Part shown: positions 17,830 to 28,100 of the stretch, one piece after another
Numbering within the stretch: position 1 is the first letter of the stretch
How the letters are laid out: each line of letters begins with the position of its first letter
Assembly: GCF_011007365.1 (NCBI RefSeq)
Contig: NZ_WFKM01000002.1
Span: forward strand, 558,001-622,000
DNA: 64,000 bases
Direction: 5' to 3'
DNA from: Sphingobacterium sp. xlx-96
GTDB taxonomy: Bacteria > Bacteroidota > Bacteroidia > Sphingobacteriales > Sphingobacteriaceae
Notes under the pieces: generated by a model
Database searches by the model: none
Told to the model about the DNA's origin: nothing
Seen by the model: only the letters and a program-made list of their open reading frames with translations
Position numbers and translations under genes: made by a program

Positions 17830-20007
17830 TTATGCTTTAGGGGCATCTCCTACTGGTTTCGGATCTTGTTTTGGTTTTTCCTCTCTTGGTGGGCGAGGCA
17901 ATAATACTTTACGCGAAAGTTTCATTTTACCTTGCTTATCAACATCTAAAAGCTTAACAGTAACGATATCTCCTTCTTTTAGGACACCGTCCATTGTCTC
18001 TAAACGTGTCCAATCGATCTCTGAGATATGCAACAGTCCATCTTTACCTGGCATAATCTCTACGAACGCTCCAAAAGGCATAATTGATTTTACCTTACCT
18101 TCATAGATCTCGCCGATCTCTGGTTTTGCAGCAATAGCTTTAATACGTGCAACGGCAGCATCGATTGACTCTTTATTATCTGCAAAAATCTGAACGATAC
18201 CTTTGTTATCCACTTCTTCGATTGAAATAGTAGATCCTGTCTCGCGTTGCATTTCTTGAATGATTTTACCGCCTGGTCCGATTACAGCTCCAATGAATTC
18301 TTTATCGATCGTCAAGGAGATGATACGTGGTGCATGTGGTTTGTAATCCTCACGAGGTGCATCGATTGTTTTCTTCATCTCACCTAAGATATGAAGACGG
18401 GCTTCTTTTGCCTGATCCAATGCTTGTGTTAACACTTCCCATTTCAGACCATTTATTTTTAAATCCATCTGACAAGCAACAATACCCTTTTCAGTACCTG
18501 TCACTTTAAAGTCCATATCACCTAAGTGATCTTCGTCTCCTAAAATATCGGATAAAATTGCATACTTACCAGACTTTTCATCCGTAATCAAGCCCATAGC
18601 GATACCGGAAACAGGTGCTTTTAATTTAACCCCCGCATCTAATAATGCTAACGTTCCAGCACATACTGTAGCCATTGACGAAGAACCGTTTGATTCTAAG
18701 ATATCAGAAACTACACGAATAGTATATGGATTTTCGGAATCACTCGGAAGAACTTGCTTTAATGAACGCATAGCCAAGTTACCGTGACCAATCTCACGAC
18801 GACCAGCACCTCTATTCGGTCTTACTTCTCCCGTAGAAAATCCAGGGAAATTGTAGTGCAAGATAAATTTATTGTATCCATTGATGAAAGCTCCATCGAT
18901 CATCTGCTCATCGTCTTTAGCGCCTAATGTAACAGAAGTCAACGCTTGTGTCTCGCCACGCGTAAATACCGCTGAACCGTGTGCTGCAGGTAAATAATCT
19001 ACCTCAGACCAGATCGGACGTACGGTACGCACATCGCGACCATCTAAACGGATACCTTCATCCAATACCAGGTTGCGTACCGCATCATACTGTACATCGT
19101 GGTAATATTTCTTGGCTAAGAATTTAGTGTCTTCGTCAAGATCTTCACCTAAAGTCACAAAAAACTCTTCACCAATAGTGGCGAACTTTTCCGAACGTTC
19201 GTGTTTTGTAGATCCTGATTTGGCAACTTCGTATACCTTGTCATACGTTGCTGCAAAAATTGCATCGCGCAACTCAAGATTCGAAGGCTCGTGATTGAAT
19301 TCACGTTTTACAGTAGATCCTACCAAGTTGGCTAACTCTAATTGAGCCGCTACTTGCTTTTTGATAGCTTCGTGTGCAAAAGCAATAGCCTCTACCATCT
19401 CAGCTTCTGAAATCTCACTAGCTTCACCTTCTACCATGCCGATATCCTGTGCAGAACCAGCTACGATAAATTCTAATGTAGCTTTCTCTAATTCCGAAAG
19501 ACGAGGGTTAATCACCAATTGTCCATCAATTTTCGCTACGCGAACTTCAGAGATCGGACCATTAAATGGAATATCAGAAACGGCAATAGCCGCTGAAGCC
19601 GCCAATCCTGCTAATGCATCTGGCATAATATCTTTATCTGCAGAGATTAATGAAATCATCACCTGGGTATCTGCATGATAGGTTTCTGGAAACAATGGAC
19701 GTAAAGCTCTATCTACCAAACGAGAGATTAAAACCTCGTAATCCGACAATCTCGCTTCACGGCGCAGGAAACCTCCTGGAATACGGCCTGTAGCCGCATA
19801 TTTCTCTTGGTAATCTACAGATAAAGGTAAAAAGTCTACCCCTGCTTTAGCTTCTCTATTGGAAACAACAGTAGCCAACAGCATGGTATTACCTTGCTTT
19901 AAAACAATAGATCCGTCAGCTTGCTTCGCTAACTTTCCTGTAGATAATTCGATTGGAGGTAGGCCACCGCCCATTTCAATCGTTACTTTCTTTTCGTTAT
20001 AACTCAT
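17830..20007 (-). CDS. pnp: Polyribonucleotide nucleotidyltransferase (PNPase)
   Basis: PNPase degrades RNA 3' to 5' by phosphorolysis and can add 3' tails. The 725-residue protein has two RNase PH domains (first about 20-145 with [19 protein letters not shown]; second about 325-455 with VLGAKDDEQ-like text and [15 protein letters not shown]), then a KH domain ([17 protein letters not shown], near 570) and an S1 domain ([20 protein letters not shown]). The open frame runs further to an ATG at 20055, but [15 protein letters not shown] at 20007 is the family-like start. rpsO lies upstream in the conserved order, but a terminator, a repeat element and a separate promoter box lie between them. 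Confidence 0.97.
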   Translation of the reverse strand: MSYNEKKVTIEMGGGLPPIELSTGKLAKQADGSIVLKQGNTMLLATVVSNREAKAGVDFLPLSVDYQEKYAATGRIPGGFLRREARLSDYEVLISRLVDRALRPLFPETYHADTQVMISLISADKDIMPDALAGLAASAAIAVSDIPFNGPISEVRVAKIDGQLVINPRLSELEKATLEFIVAGSAQDIGMVEGEASEISEAEMVEAIAFAHEAIKKQVAAQLELANLVGSTVKREFNHEPSNLELRDAIFAATYDKVYEVAKSGSTKHERSEKFATIGEEFFVTLGEDLDEDTKFLAKKYYHDVQYDAVRNLVLDEGIRLDGRDVRTVRPIWSEVDYLPAAHGSAVFTRGETQALTSVTLGAKDDEQMIDGAFINGYNKFILHYNFPGFSTGEVRPNRGAGRREIGHGNLAMRSLKQVLPSDSENPYTIRVVSDILESNGSSSMATVCAGTLALLDAGVKLKAPVSGIAMGLITDEKSGKYAILSDILGDEDHLGDMDFKVTGTEKGIVACQMDLKINGLKWEVLTQALDQAKEARLHILGEMKKTIDAPREDYKPHAPRIISLTIDKEFIGAVIGPGGKIIQEMQRETGSTISIEEVDNKGIVQIFADNKESIDAAVARIKAIAAKPEIGEIYEGKVKSIMPFGAFVEIMPGKDGLLHISEIDWTRLETMDGVLKEGDIVTVKLLDVDKQGKMKLSRKVLLPRPPREEKPKQDPKPVGDAPKA

Positions 20008-20083
20008 TTTGTTTTCTTTATTTGGTGCATTTTCCTCTTTACTAACATGATGCACCTTGTTTTTTGACCTTAAAAAATCATCA

Positions 20084-20091
20084 CAAAGGTA
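20084..20091 (-). promoter_or_regulatory. TAnnTTTG promoter element for pnp
   Basis: CAAAGGTA on the plus strand reads TACCTTTG leftward, 77 bp upstream of the pnp ATG at 20007. The upstream box is not clear. Together with the rpsO terminator it suggests pnp has its own transcript. Confidence 0.45.
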
Positions 20092-20162
20092 AATAAAATT
20101 TAGGGTAAAAAAACGGACGAAACAAAACTTTCATACCACTTCTACGAACACTACCAATGACA

Positions 20163-20342
20163 GATGACCTACGGTGAGCTCACAAGCTCGGTTTGTAAAC
20201 TATGTCGTCATCCCGAAATCGGGACAAGTAATCGACTGAAGCGGAGGACCTGCTCCGAGTATCGGAGAATCTAGAAGATATATAATTAACCCTATACAGT
20301 TGATAGACTCGTTCGATTCCGCTCCGCTACACTCAGGGTGAC
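20163..20342. repeat. Complex palindromic intergenic repeat (REP/MITE-like)
   Basis: Several hairpins are packed between rpsO and pnp: GAGCT/AGCTC within 20172-20195, TCCCGA-AA-TCGGGA at 20211-20224, and CTCCGA-GTA-TCGGAG a little further on. The outer parts GTCATCCC (20207-20214) and GGGTGAC (20336-20342) are near inverted repeats. No open frame is convincing. A partial second copy lies at 16118-16141. Structure and repetition suggest a dispersed non-coding element. Confidence 0.6.
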
Positions 20343-20411
20343 TTTCGCTTTTACTGCCATCAAACCTCCTCTGTGTTTGTTAAAAAAAACTAACCGTTCG
20401 CAGCCCCCTCC

Positions 20412-20445
20412 AAAAAAAAACGGCCACCCAAAATTTGGGTGGCCG
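20412..20445 (-). terminator. Rho-independent terminator after rpsO
   Basis: A perfect stem of about 12 bp (CGGCCACCCAAA at 20421-20432 with TTTGGGTGGCCG at 20434-20445) is followed leftward by nine T residues. It starts about 20 bp after the rpsO stop. Confidence 0.9.
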
Positions 20446-20466
20446 CTTAGCTTTTCACGTATAAGC

Positions 20467-20745
20467 TTACTTGATGATATCACGTAAACCTAGACCTTTA
20501 ATGATCGCACGGTAACGGTTGATGTCTTTTTTGAACAAATAAGCTAATAAAGAACGACGCTTACCTACTAACATTTGTAGTGAACGTTGTGTGTTAAAAT
20601 CTTTTCTGTTTTTTTTCAAGTGCTCTGTTAGATGAGCAATTCTCTTTGTGAATAAAGCTACTTGTCCTTCTGCCGAACCTGTGTTTGCTGCTGCTCCAGC
20701 AAATTCTGCGAAGATCTCAGCTTTGTACTCTTTACTTAAATACAT
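20467..20745 (-). CDS. rpsO: 30S ribosomal protein S15
   Basis: S15 binds 16S rRNA in the central domain and helps nucleate 30S platform assembly. The 92-residue protein has the typical pattern: NTGSAEGQVALFTKRIAHLTEHLKKN (residues 21-46), then LQMLVGKRRSLLAYL and a final RYRAIIKGLGLRD. The length is near the usual 89. It has a strong terminator directly downstream and a TAnnTTTG box at 20790-20797 upstream, so it appears to form a separate transcript from pnp. Confidence 0.97.
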   Translation of the reverse strand: MYLSKEYKAEIFAEFAGAAANTGSAEGQVALFTKRIAHLTEHLKKNRKDFNTQRSLQMLVGKRRSLLAYLFKKDINRYRAIIKGLGLRDIIK

Positions 20746-20789
20746 CTCTTGAATAATATTAAAGCGTTAAAAAATCTATTAATTGCCTG

Positions 20790-20797
20790 CAAAGGTA
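20790..20797 (-). promoter_or_regulatory. TAnnTTTG promoter element for rpsO
   Basis: CAAAGGTA on the plus strand reads TACCTTTG leftward, 45 bp before the rpsO start. The region further upstream is A/T rich, without a clear TTTG. Confidence 0.5.
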
Positions 20798-20895
20798 TAA
20801 TTAAAAAGTAAAAAATAAAAATTTAAAAACCACCCAGTTGTTATTTTAGCTGCCAAACGACTCTCTTCTAGCCACTAGTATCTAATCACTAACTA

Positions 20896-22107
20896 CTACA
20901 CCTTCACATATATTTTCTTTTGATCCAACCAGTAACAGATCGCCCACATTATTACAAGAAAGCATAAGGAATAAACAAATGATCCTAACTCTGTTGGTCC
21001 GGGAATCTGTGCACATACATTTTTGTAAAACCATGCAAATGGTGTTGTAAACAATGCTTGGCCATCGGCGCCTACTCCATTTGGAATACGGATTAACGCC
21101 GTAGCCTTGGGCAATAAGCCACTCAAAACAAAAATAAACAAAGGATTCTTACCAAATACATCAAAGAACTGAGTGAGTTTATTCTTTACTCCCTGTACTT
21201 CGATATACCAGATCATGCCTCCTATAGTCATTATACCTAGACCTGTTGTATACAAGACATAAGAACTCGTCCAGATCTTTTTATTAATCGGAAATCCAAG
21301 AGACCATGTCCAACCCAAGACAACCAAAATAAATCCTGTCACTAGGAGACCTGATAATAATTTAAAATGCGGCTCGTTGCTTTGTGGCACTCTAGTCCAC
21401 AACCAATCCACTTGCCCCTGCTTTTTAATGAAAGTACCAGCCAGGTATCCAAACACAACCTGAACTATTGCAGGCCCTGTACTCAATAGACCTTCTGGAT
21501 CAAACGGCAGTCCTTCTCCCTTATACATATGTGCAACCCCCAGAATTTGCTTATCATAAGCAGTCCCAAACCAACCCTCCAAAGAATACGGATCAGCTGT
21601 CCCCAAGAAGGCACAAAGTCCCCAATAGCTGAATAATATAAACGCGCTTATATATAGTAAGGTACGAGGCTTAAAATAATAAGCCAATACCGAGGCAAAG
21701 AAATAAGCAATTGCTATCCGTTGCAAAACACCCAATATACGAACACCCTTATTAGGGTCTACACTACTTACCCATTCTCTAAATTGCAAAGCCCCCTCGC
21801 TCCATTGCACAAAAGGAAACCAGTTCAAGCCCAACCCTATTAAAAAAATCAGGATAGTTCTTTTGATTACTTTTTTCCAAAAGACACCATCTCCCGCCTC
21901 TTGCATCCGAGGAATAACAAATGACATGGCATTACCTACTGCAAATAAGAAAAAAGGAAAAACCAAATCTGTCGGTGTGCACCCATGCCAAGGTGCATGC
22001 TTCAATGGTGCAAACATCGACGACCATGTCCCTGGATTATTTACCATGATCATGAGTGCAACAGTAGCCCCTCTGAACACGTCTAACGAATAATAACGTT
22101 GTTTCAT
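20896..22107 (-). CDS. Membrane acyltransferase, NagX / heparan-alpha-glucosaminide N-acetyltransferase-like (COG4299 type)
   Basis: The 403-residue inner-membrane protein has about ten hydrophobic segments. It starts with the family signature RYYSLDVFRGATVALMIMVN, then WSSMFAPLKHAPWHGCTPTDLVFPFFLFAVG, which matches the group including human HGSNAT and bacterial NagX. Such proteins move acetyl groups across the membrane to amino sugars or help use chitin sugars; the bacterial role is not settled. The open frame extends to 22170, but I chose the ATG at 22107, which begins just before the conserved segment. Nearby hexosaminidase, aspartylglucosaminidase and ROK genes fit an amino-sugar role (inference). 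It is probably monocistronic. Confidence 0.8.
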   Translation of the reverse strand: MKQRYYSLDVFRGATVALMIMVNNPGTWSSMFAPLKHAPWHGCTPTDLVFPFFLFAVGNAMSFVIPRMQEAGDGVFWKKVIKRTILIFLIGLGLNWFPFVQWSEGALQFREWVSSVDPNKGVRILGVLQRIAIAYFFASVLAYYFKPRTLLYISAFILFSYWGLCAFLGTADPYSLEGWFGTAYDKQILGVAHMYKGEGLPFDPEGLLSTGPAIVQVVFGYLAGTFIKKQGQVDWLWTRVPQSNEPHFKLLSGLLVTGFILVVLGWTWSLGFPINKKIWTSSYVLYTTGLGIMTIGGMIWYIEVQGVKNKLTQFFDVFGKNPLFIFVLSGLLPKATALIRIPNGVGADGQALFTTPFAWFYKNVCAQIPGPTELGSFVYSLCFLVIMWAICYWLDQKKIYVKV

Positions 22108-22318
22108 ATGCAAATAATTTGTCTTTTTTATGCCCAAATGGAATACCCAAGCCGAGTGTAAAGCACTCATGAAACAACTACATTGATTGGTGTTGGTGCA
22201 TCTAGTACAAACATGGATATTTCATAATATAGCTTATTGCACGAAGTTACCACTTTTTGGTACAAATATGCAACAACAGACTTTTTTTAAAGAAAATCGT
22301 TAGGGTTATAACTTGATG

Positions 22319-23641
22319 TTATTCTTTACCATCCTTAGGAACCCGTAGTGCGATTGCTCTCATATCCCTAAAAAACCCAACAAATAGCGCTTTAAACACC
22401 CCCCCTGCTGTATCACCTTTCGATGACCTCATCTTTCTGATCATTGTCTTACTAAACTTCTCCAAATATCCTTTATTAGTCAACAACCAACGCATCACCG
22501 TATTTGCAATTATCGGAGAGACATCGGTAAACATTTCTCTTTTCAATCTTTCCATAGTATTTGCAAACATAGGCTTCATATGAGCTGCGATTTCACATTC
22601 ATAATCTTGCATCACCTTCTCCCAACTGTGCCCTTCCACAAACCAAGCAATCAAATGTTTGGATAAAACTTTCGCTCCTAACAATCCATCATATATTCCT
22701 TGCGCGTCATACGAATCTTTTTGATGATAGGCATCCCCCGCCAATACCCAACTATTACCGAAAGCCTGTCGAAATAAATTATTAACGTTCTTAATTCCTT
22801 TGATGGGAGTTACCCGCTTTGCTGTATTAAACCTTTTAGACACCAATGGAAGTTCGTGCAAAAAGTTCATATACCATTCCTCCAATTTACCTTCTCCATC
22901 AAAATCAGCTTGACGACATTGCAGCAAAACACCCGTCTTACCATCCGTTGAAGGCATTAATACCACACTCCTGCCCTTTCCATTGGTGTGTATCTGCACC
23001 CACTCGTCTCCCTTGATTCGGTAAGGCACAACATGTTCCCAATACGCATAAAATACCGCTGTATTATACCTTGAAACCTCTTCTGTTGTAACAGCGCCAC
23101 ATTTACGGGCAACCACACTATGCCTACCATCTGCCCCCACAATCGCCTTTGCCTGATACCGCATTTCTCCCTCACCTTTTTTAACCCCCTGTACAATTAC
23201 TCCTTCATCGTTTTGCTGTATATCCGAGACAACAAAGCCATCAACTGCCTTAATATTTGGAAAACGCATTGTATTATTCCAAATCGAATCATCTAGTTTC
23301 TGCCGATCTATTCCGTACAAATAATTCCTACCTCTATCTTCGGGCATTGCGATAACAGTTCTGAAATAGCCATCCACTTCCAAAACTGCCCCCCTTAGTC
23401 TGCTATTACCACTGGCATACAACTCTTCCGCGATGCCGATTTCATCTAATAATTGCATCCCATGTGACAAAAGAAGCGAACATGAAATAACTGTACGGTT
23501 GGGCAAGGAATCCTTTTCTAACAATAATATCTTCATTCCGGAAGGGGCGATTCTAGCGGCTAAAGAAGCTCCAGTAGGTCCTCCCCCGACTATAATTAGG
23601 TCATAAAACATTGGGTTCACAGTAATATTTAAGTTTTGCAT
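22319..23641 (-). CDS. FAD-dependent oxidoreductase (flavoprotein monooxygenase / geranylgeranyl-reductase-like)
   Basis: The 440-residue protein has an N-terminal FAD-binding Rossmann motif (DLIIVGGGPTGASLAAR, about 14-30), a mid-protein AIVGADGRHSVVARK and a late VLAGDAYHQKDSYDAQGI that matches the GD...P motif of class A flavoprotein monooxygenases and the geranylgeranyl reductase group. No signal peptide is visible, so it is probably cytoplasmic. An internal ATG at 23611 (MFYDLIIVGGG) is an equally good start. It diverges from the ROK regulator gene, sharing a 292-bp intergenic region. The substrate cannot be inferred and no pathway partner is adjacent. Confidence 0.8.
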   Translation of the reverse strand: MQNLNITVNPMFYDLIIVGGGPTGASLAARIAPSGMKILLLEKDSLPNRTVISCSLLLSHGMQLLDEIGIAEELYASGNSRLRGAVLEVDGYFRTVIAMPEDRGRNYLYGIDRQKLDDSIWNNTMRFPNIKAVDGFVVSDIQQNDEGVIVQGVKKGEGEMRYQAKAIVGADGRHSVVARKCGAVTTEEVSRYNTAVFYAYWEHVVPYRIKGDEWVQIHTNGKGRSVVLMPSTDGKTGVLLQCRQADFDGEGKLEEWYMNFLHELPLVSKRFNTAKRVTPIKGIKNVNNLFRQAFGNSWVLAGDAYHQKDSYDAQGIYDGLLGAKVLSKHLIAWFVEGHSWEKVMQDYECEIAAHMKPMFANTMERLKREMFTDVSPIIANTVMRWLLTNKGYLEKFSKTMIRKMRSSKGDTAGGVFKALFVGFFRDMRAIALRVPKDGKE

Positions 23642-23841
23642 AAAAATAGTTATTTATTACTATTCTCAAGTGGCAGCCAGACAATTATACGGATAAGTCC
23701 TTCTTCCCCCCTCTCTTCATGATACATTTTTGTTACAAATGAAGTTCACTGACTCCTCTGTTAAAAATCATTTAAAACGCTAAAAAAGGCACTGTTGAAG
23801 CAAAAAAGGCCAAAACTTAATTCAAAAAAAATTTAAAAAAA

Positions 23842-23872
23842 CAATCTTATTAAAAATATTAAAAAGATTTTG
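23842..23872. promoter_or_regulatory. Palindromic operator upstream of the first ROK regulator
   Basis: The site begins CAATCTTATTAAAA and ends TTAAAAAGATTTTG. It is an imperfect palindrome: 11 of 14 symmetric pairs match around position 23856. It agrees at 26 of 31 positions with 34268-34298 upstream of the second ROK gene. In both cases the site ends 22 bp before the TAnnTTTG box, so it covers the upstream promoter element. A bound repressor would block transcription. Confidence 0.7.
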
Positions 23873-23901
23873 TTTGTTAAAATAAATTGACAGTATCTTT
23901 G
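23869..23901 (+). promoter_or_regulatory. Promoter of the first ROK-susCD operon
   Basis: TTTG at 23869-23872 and TATCTTTG at 23894-23901 are separated by 21 bp and fit the Bacteroidetes consensus exactly. The predicted start is about 25 nt before the GTG start codon. Confidence 0.75.
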
Positions 23902-23933
23902 TTACACTAAATAACCCATTATAAGAACTAGTT

Positions 23934-25121
23934 GTGGATACAGTCAATTATACAATAGTAAGAGAATTATACTTTTCAGGTACGCAATCGATAGCGGATC
24001 TAAGTAACTCTATTGGAAAAAGTATACCCAACATTACAAAAACCATTCAACGGCTCTTAGAGCAAAAAATTATAACCTCCGAAGGGCTTGCCCCATCAAC
24101 AGGAGGTAGAAGGGCCATTCAATACTCATTAAATACCGAAAATCTTCCTTGCATTCTAGCTATTGCTCTGGATCAATTCAATACGACCGTGACCCTTGTC
24201 GACTTCTCCAATACAGCGCTCAAAGATACAGTACGAGTATCCTTGAATGTATTGACACATCAAGCTCCCTCCGAATTACTCCTTGAGCTTGTTGACAACT
24301 ATTTAAAAGATCAACCGGTTCATAATATTGTAGCAATAGGAATTACTATGCCGGGCTTTATCGACTCCGCACATGGAATTAACACATCATTTACACGACT
24401 GCGAGATATCAGAGATGTATTACAAAACCATTTGCACATCCCCACTTATATCGAGAACGATTCTACAGCTATTGCCATAGCCGAACATAATTTTGGAAAG
24501 GCAAAAGGTTCTTCGAATGCTTTGGTCATCAATTTAAACTGGGGTGTTGGATTGGGTATGATACTAGAAAATAGATTATTTCGAGGCAGTACAGGATTTG
24601 CCGGTGAATTCAGCCATATCCCCTTGTCCAACATAAACAAATTATGCTCCTGCGGTAAAAGAGGGTGTTTGGAAGTAGAAGCCTCGTTGATAGCAGCGAT
24701 TGAATATGCTACATTAAAATTAGAAGCCGGCGAAGTATCCCAACTCGGTCAAAATTACAAACAAACCCCTACCATCACAATAGATCAATTGATGGAAGCA
24801 GCTATAAACGGCGACCAGGTCGCTATAGAATCATTCGCCAAAATTGGCTATATGCTCGGAAAGGGTATAGCAACATTAATACATATTATAAATCCAGAAA
24901 AGATCATCATCAGTGGTAAGGGAGCAAAAGTAGGCGCTATACTCTTACCTCAGATTCAAGCATCTATACTCGAGTTCAGTATACATCGGCTATCTAAAAA
25001 TACGTCAATCGAAATATCCGATCTAACAGATGTCCAAATTATCGGGAGCACCTGCATCGCAATTTCATCAATAAAAGGAGAAGTACTAAACAAAAAAATA
25101 AAAAAAATGACCTTAAACTAA
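23934..25121 (+). CDS. ROK-family transcriptional regulator (NagC/Mlc/XylR type)
   Basis: The 395-residue protein has an N-terminal winged helix-turn-helix (about 8-60, SIADLSNSIGKSIPNITKTI) and a ROK sugar-binding domain. The latter contains ENDSTAIAIAEH, GEFSHIPLS and the zinc motif CSCGKRGCLE. The phosphate-binding loop of sugar kinases is not preserved (ALDQFNTTVTLVD where kinases have DxGGT), so it should sense sugar without phosphorylating it. It starts with GTG; alignment with the paralogue at 34356 supports this. susC begins 5 bp after its stop, so the regulator heads the operon and probably represses it through the palindrome at 23842-23872. The ligand is unknown; GlcNAc or another hexose is plausible. 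Confidence 0.92.
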   Translation: MDTVNYTIVRELYFSGTQSIADLSNSIGKSIPNITKTIQRLLEQKIITSEGLAPSTGGRRAIQYSLNTENLPCILAIALDQFNTTVTLVDFSNTALKDTVRVSLNVLTHQAPSELLLELVDNYLKDQPVHNIVAIGITMPGFIDSAHGINTSFTRLRDIRDVLQNHLHIPTYIENDSTAIAIAEHNFGKAKGSSNALVINLNWGVGLGMILENRLFRGSTGFAGEFSHIPLSNINKLCSCGKRGCLEVEASLIAAIEYATLKLEAGEVSQLGQNYKQTPTITIDQLMEAAINGDQVAIESFAKIGYMLGKGIATLIHIINPEKIIISGKGAKVGAILLPQIQASILEFSIHRLSKNTSIEISDLTDVQIIGSTCIAISSIKGEVLNKKIKKMTLN

Positions 25122-25126
25122 ATTTT

Positions 25127-28100
25127 ATGAACAAGTTCTATCTAAAATGCTGCTATCTATCGACCATCATGTTTTTATGTGTGTCGGTAGTTTTCGCACA
25201 GCAATCTGTTACAGGGATTGTATCAGATGCAACAGGCCCCATTGCGGGCGTCAGTGTATCCGTAAAGGGTACCAGTAAATCAACCCAAACAAATTCAAGC
25301 GGAGCGTATTCTATTCAAGCGGAAAGCGGGCAGACGCTTCGCTTTTCCATGGTTGGGTTCAGTACCCAAGAGGTTTTAGTAAGCACTGCTAAAACGATTA
25401 ACATAACCATGATAGCTGAAGACGGAGCTTTAGAAGAGGTCGTCGTCACCGCTATGGGAATTAAACGAGCTCCGAGAGAACTGGGCTATGCAATGAGTAC
25501 CGTTGACTCGAAAGAATTAACAAAGACAGGTTCTCCCAACTTCGCCGCAGCACTCTACGGTAAGGCTCCGGGAGTACGTATATCAGCTGCTCCGGGGGGT
25601 GCCACATCGGGCATTAACATTAATATCCGTGGTATCAACTCCATCACTGGAAATTCGCAACCCTTAGTAATTATCGATGGGGTTCCCATGCGTCAAACCA
25701 GCTTCAACAACTCGGATTATTGGGGAGATCAACGCGCTCGAGGAAATGGATTGGAAGATCTAAACCCAGAGGATATAGAATCTATTACTATTCTAAAAGG
25801 AGCCTCAGCCGCTGCACTATACGGTTCGGAAGCCATGAATGGTGTGGTCATGGTAACTACAAAGTCAAACAAAGGTGGCGAAGGGTTTTCAGTTGATTTT
25901 AACGCGACCTATACGCACGACAAAATTGCCTATCTACCAAGATTTCAAGATGTCAGAGGACCTGGCTATACGGTTGAATACTTCAACGGTGGACAAGCTG
26001 AAGATAAATTTTTCTACTACGATCAGTCTAGGGCTATAGATGGTGTAACAAGAGGTGTTATGGGTACCAGTCTTAATTTTGGGCCAAAATTCGACGGGCA
26101 GCCGACAATTTCATGGGATGGAAAGGTACGCCCCTATGTCGCACAAAACTCTTATGACAAATTGTTCAATAACCCAAACAACACCATTCTGAACTTCGCT
26201 TTAGGGCATACAGGTAAAAATTCCAATATACGATTCTCGTTATCCCGTCAAGACAATGAGATGACCGCATTAGATTCTTACAACAAAAAAAATATCGCCA
26301 ATCTAAATACAACTTTCAAAGTTGGAGAACGTTTAACAACGGATCTTGTCGTTAACTATATTAACCAAAGCACGCATAACCGTCCTTTCATGACGGATCG
26401 CTTAATAAATAATTTTACGGGTATGATGTCTCCATTTGATAACCCGGAATGGTATTTAGACAAATATCAAACCTCTTTAGGTTATCGCTTTGTAACAGGA
26501 ACCAACCAGAGTCTTACACCTGACGAAAATATCGTTTACAATGGGTTTAAAGGTGATGTTGCTGAATTTATGTGGAATCAAAAAGCCAGACAGTACGATG
26601 AATACTCAAATCGTATCCTTTCTTCCTTTACCAATACCTTGGAACTTACAAAAGACTTGATGCTACGGGGTCGCTTCTCGGCAGATATGACAACATTGAT
26701 CATAGACGACAAACAACCAAACACTATTCCATTGGTTTTTGGTAATTCAGGGTATTATGCACTAACAAACAAATCAGCAAACATTTACTATCTGGATCTA
26801 TTGGCTCGTTATAAGAAAAAGGTATCGACCAATTGGGAATTAGGAGCCATGCTAGGATATACAGCTACAAAAGATAGATCCACAGCTGCCACTGCGAATA
26901 CGGATGGTGGTCTAAGTATCCGAAATTGGTATGACATTGCTTCCTCAGTAAATTTATCCAGAGGTTCATCCCAAAAAAGCTATACTTTGCGGGACGCACT
27001 ATTCGGAACACTAAACTTAAATTATAAAGATTTTTGGTATACAGAAGGTACACTACGTCGCGAGATCATATCAACAATGCATCCTGACGACAATGTTACC
27101 TACTACCCTTCAGTAAACTCCAGCCTTATTTTATCAGAGGCCTTTGAGCTCCCCCAATTTTTTGACTATGCCAAACTAAGAGGAGCTTGGGGAATTGTAG
27201 GAAATTACCCTGGTGTTTATGCCAGTCCATTAAGTTATACCCAAAATACATTGGGCAATCAGGGATCTGGATCTCCTACTCAATACATTGTAGTGCCTAC
27301 CTCTAACTTTGGAAATGAACAAATAAAATCCGAGCAAAAACATGAGGTTGAATTTGGATTAGAAACAAGAATGCTAAAGGGTAGATTAGGGTTAGATGTC
27401 ACCTATTATAACGGTAAAATTGTTGACCAAATACTAAGTTATTCTTTACCGATTTCTACAGGTGCATCTTCGGTTTTGGCTAACGTAGGTACATTGCGAA
27501 ACAAAGGTTGGGAATTTGCTATAAATGGAACGCCAATCAAAAAAGAAAATTTTCAGTGGAATTCAACCCTGAATTTTTCCTTCAACAGAAATTCAGTAGA
27601 AGCTTTACCTGGGGGAGCCACTGAACTGTTACATCGCGATTACGATGGTTCGGCCGCACAGTTGGTCTCTAAAGTAGGAGAATCAATGGGGGATATTATG
27701 GTACACCCCTATGTGACAGATGCAGACGGCAGTAAAGTGGTAGGCACAAACGGGCTTTACCAACTAGACGCTAACAAATGGGTAAAGGCTGGTAATGCCA
27801 TGCCAAAGACGGTAGGGGGATTTGTCAATTCCTTTACCTATAAAAACTTCACGTTGGATGCTTTAATTGATTTCAACTTAGGCGGAGACGTTATGCCGAC
27901 AGGAATTAACTGGATGATCAGCCGCGGATTATTAGAAGAATCGTTGAATAACATGGATGCTGAACACGGAGGCATCAGCTACTACCTTTCAGGAGGCAAA
28001 GGAGTTGCCCACAGCGGGTCTACTGGTCCAAATGGCGAAAAAATGTTTCACGATGGTATGTTGATGGAAGGTGTACTAGCCGATGGTTCGCCCAATACAA

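Noticed and set aside
19957-20055. Upstream start for pnp at 20055
   Set aside because: The added residues are hydrophilic, unlike the family, and [15 protein letters not shown] at 20007 matches it.
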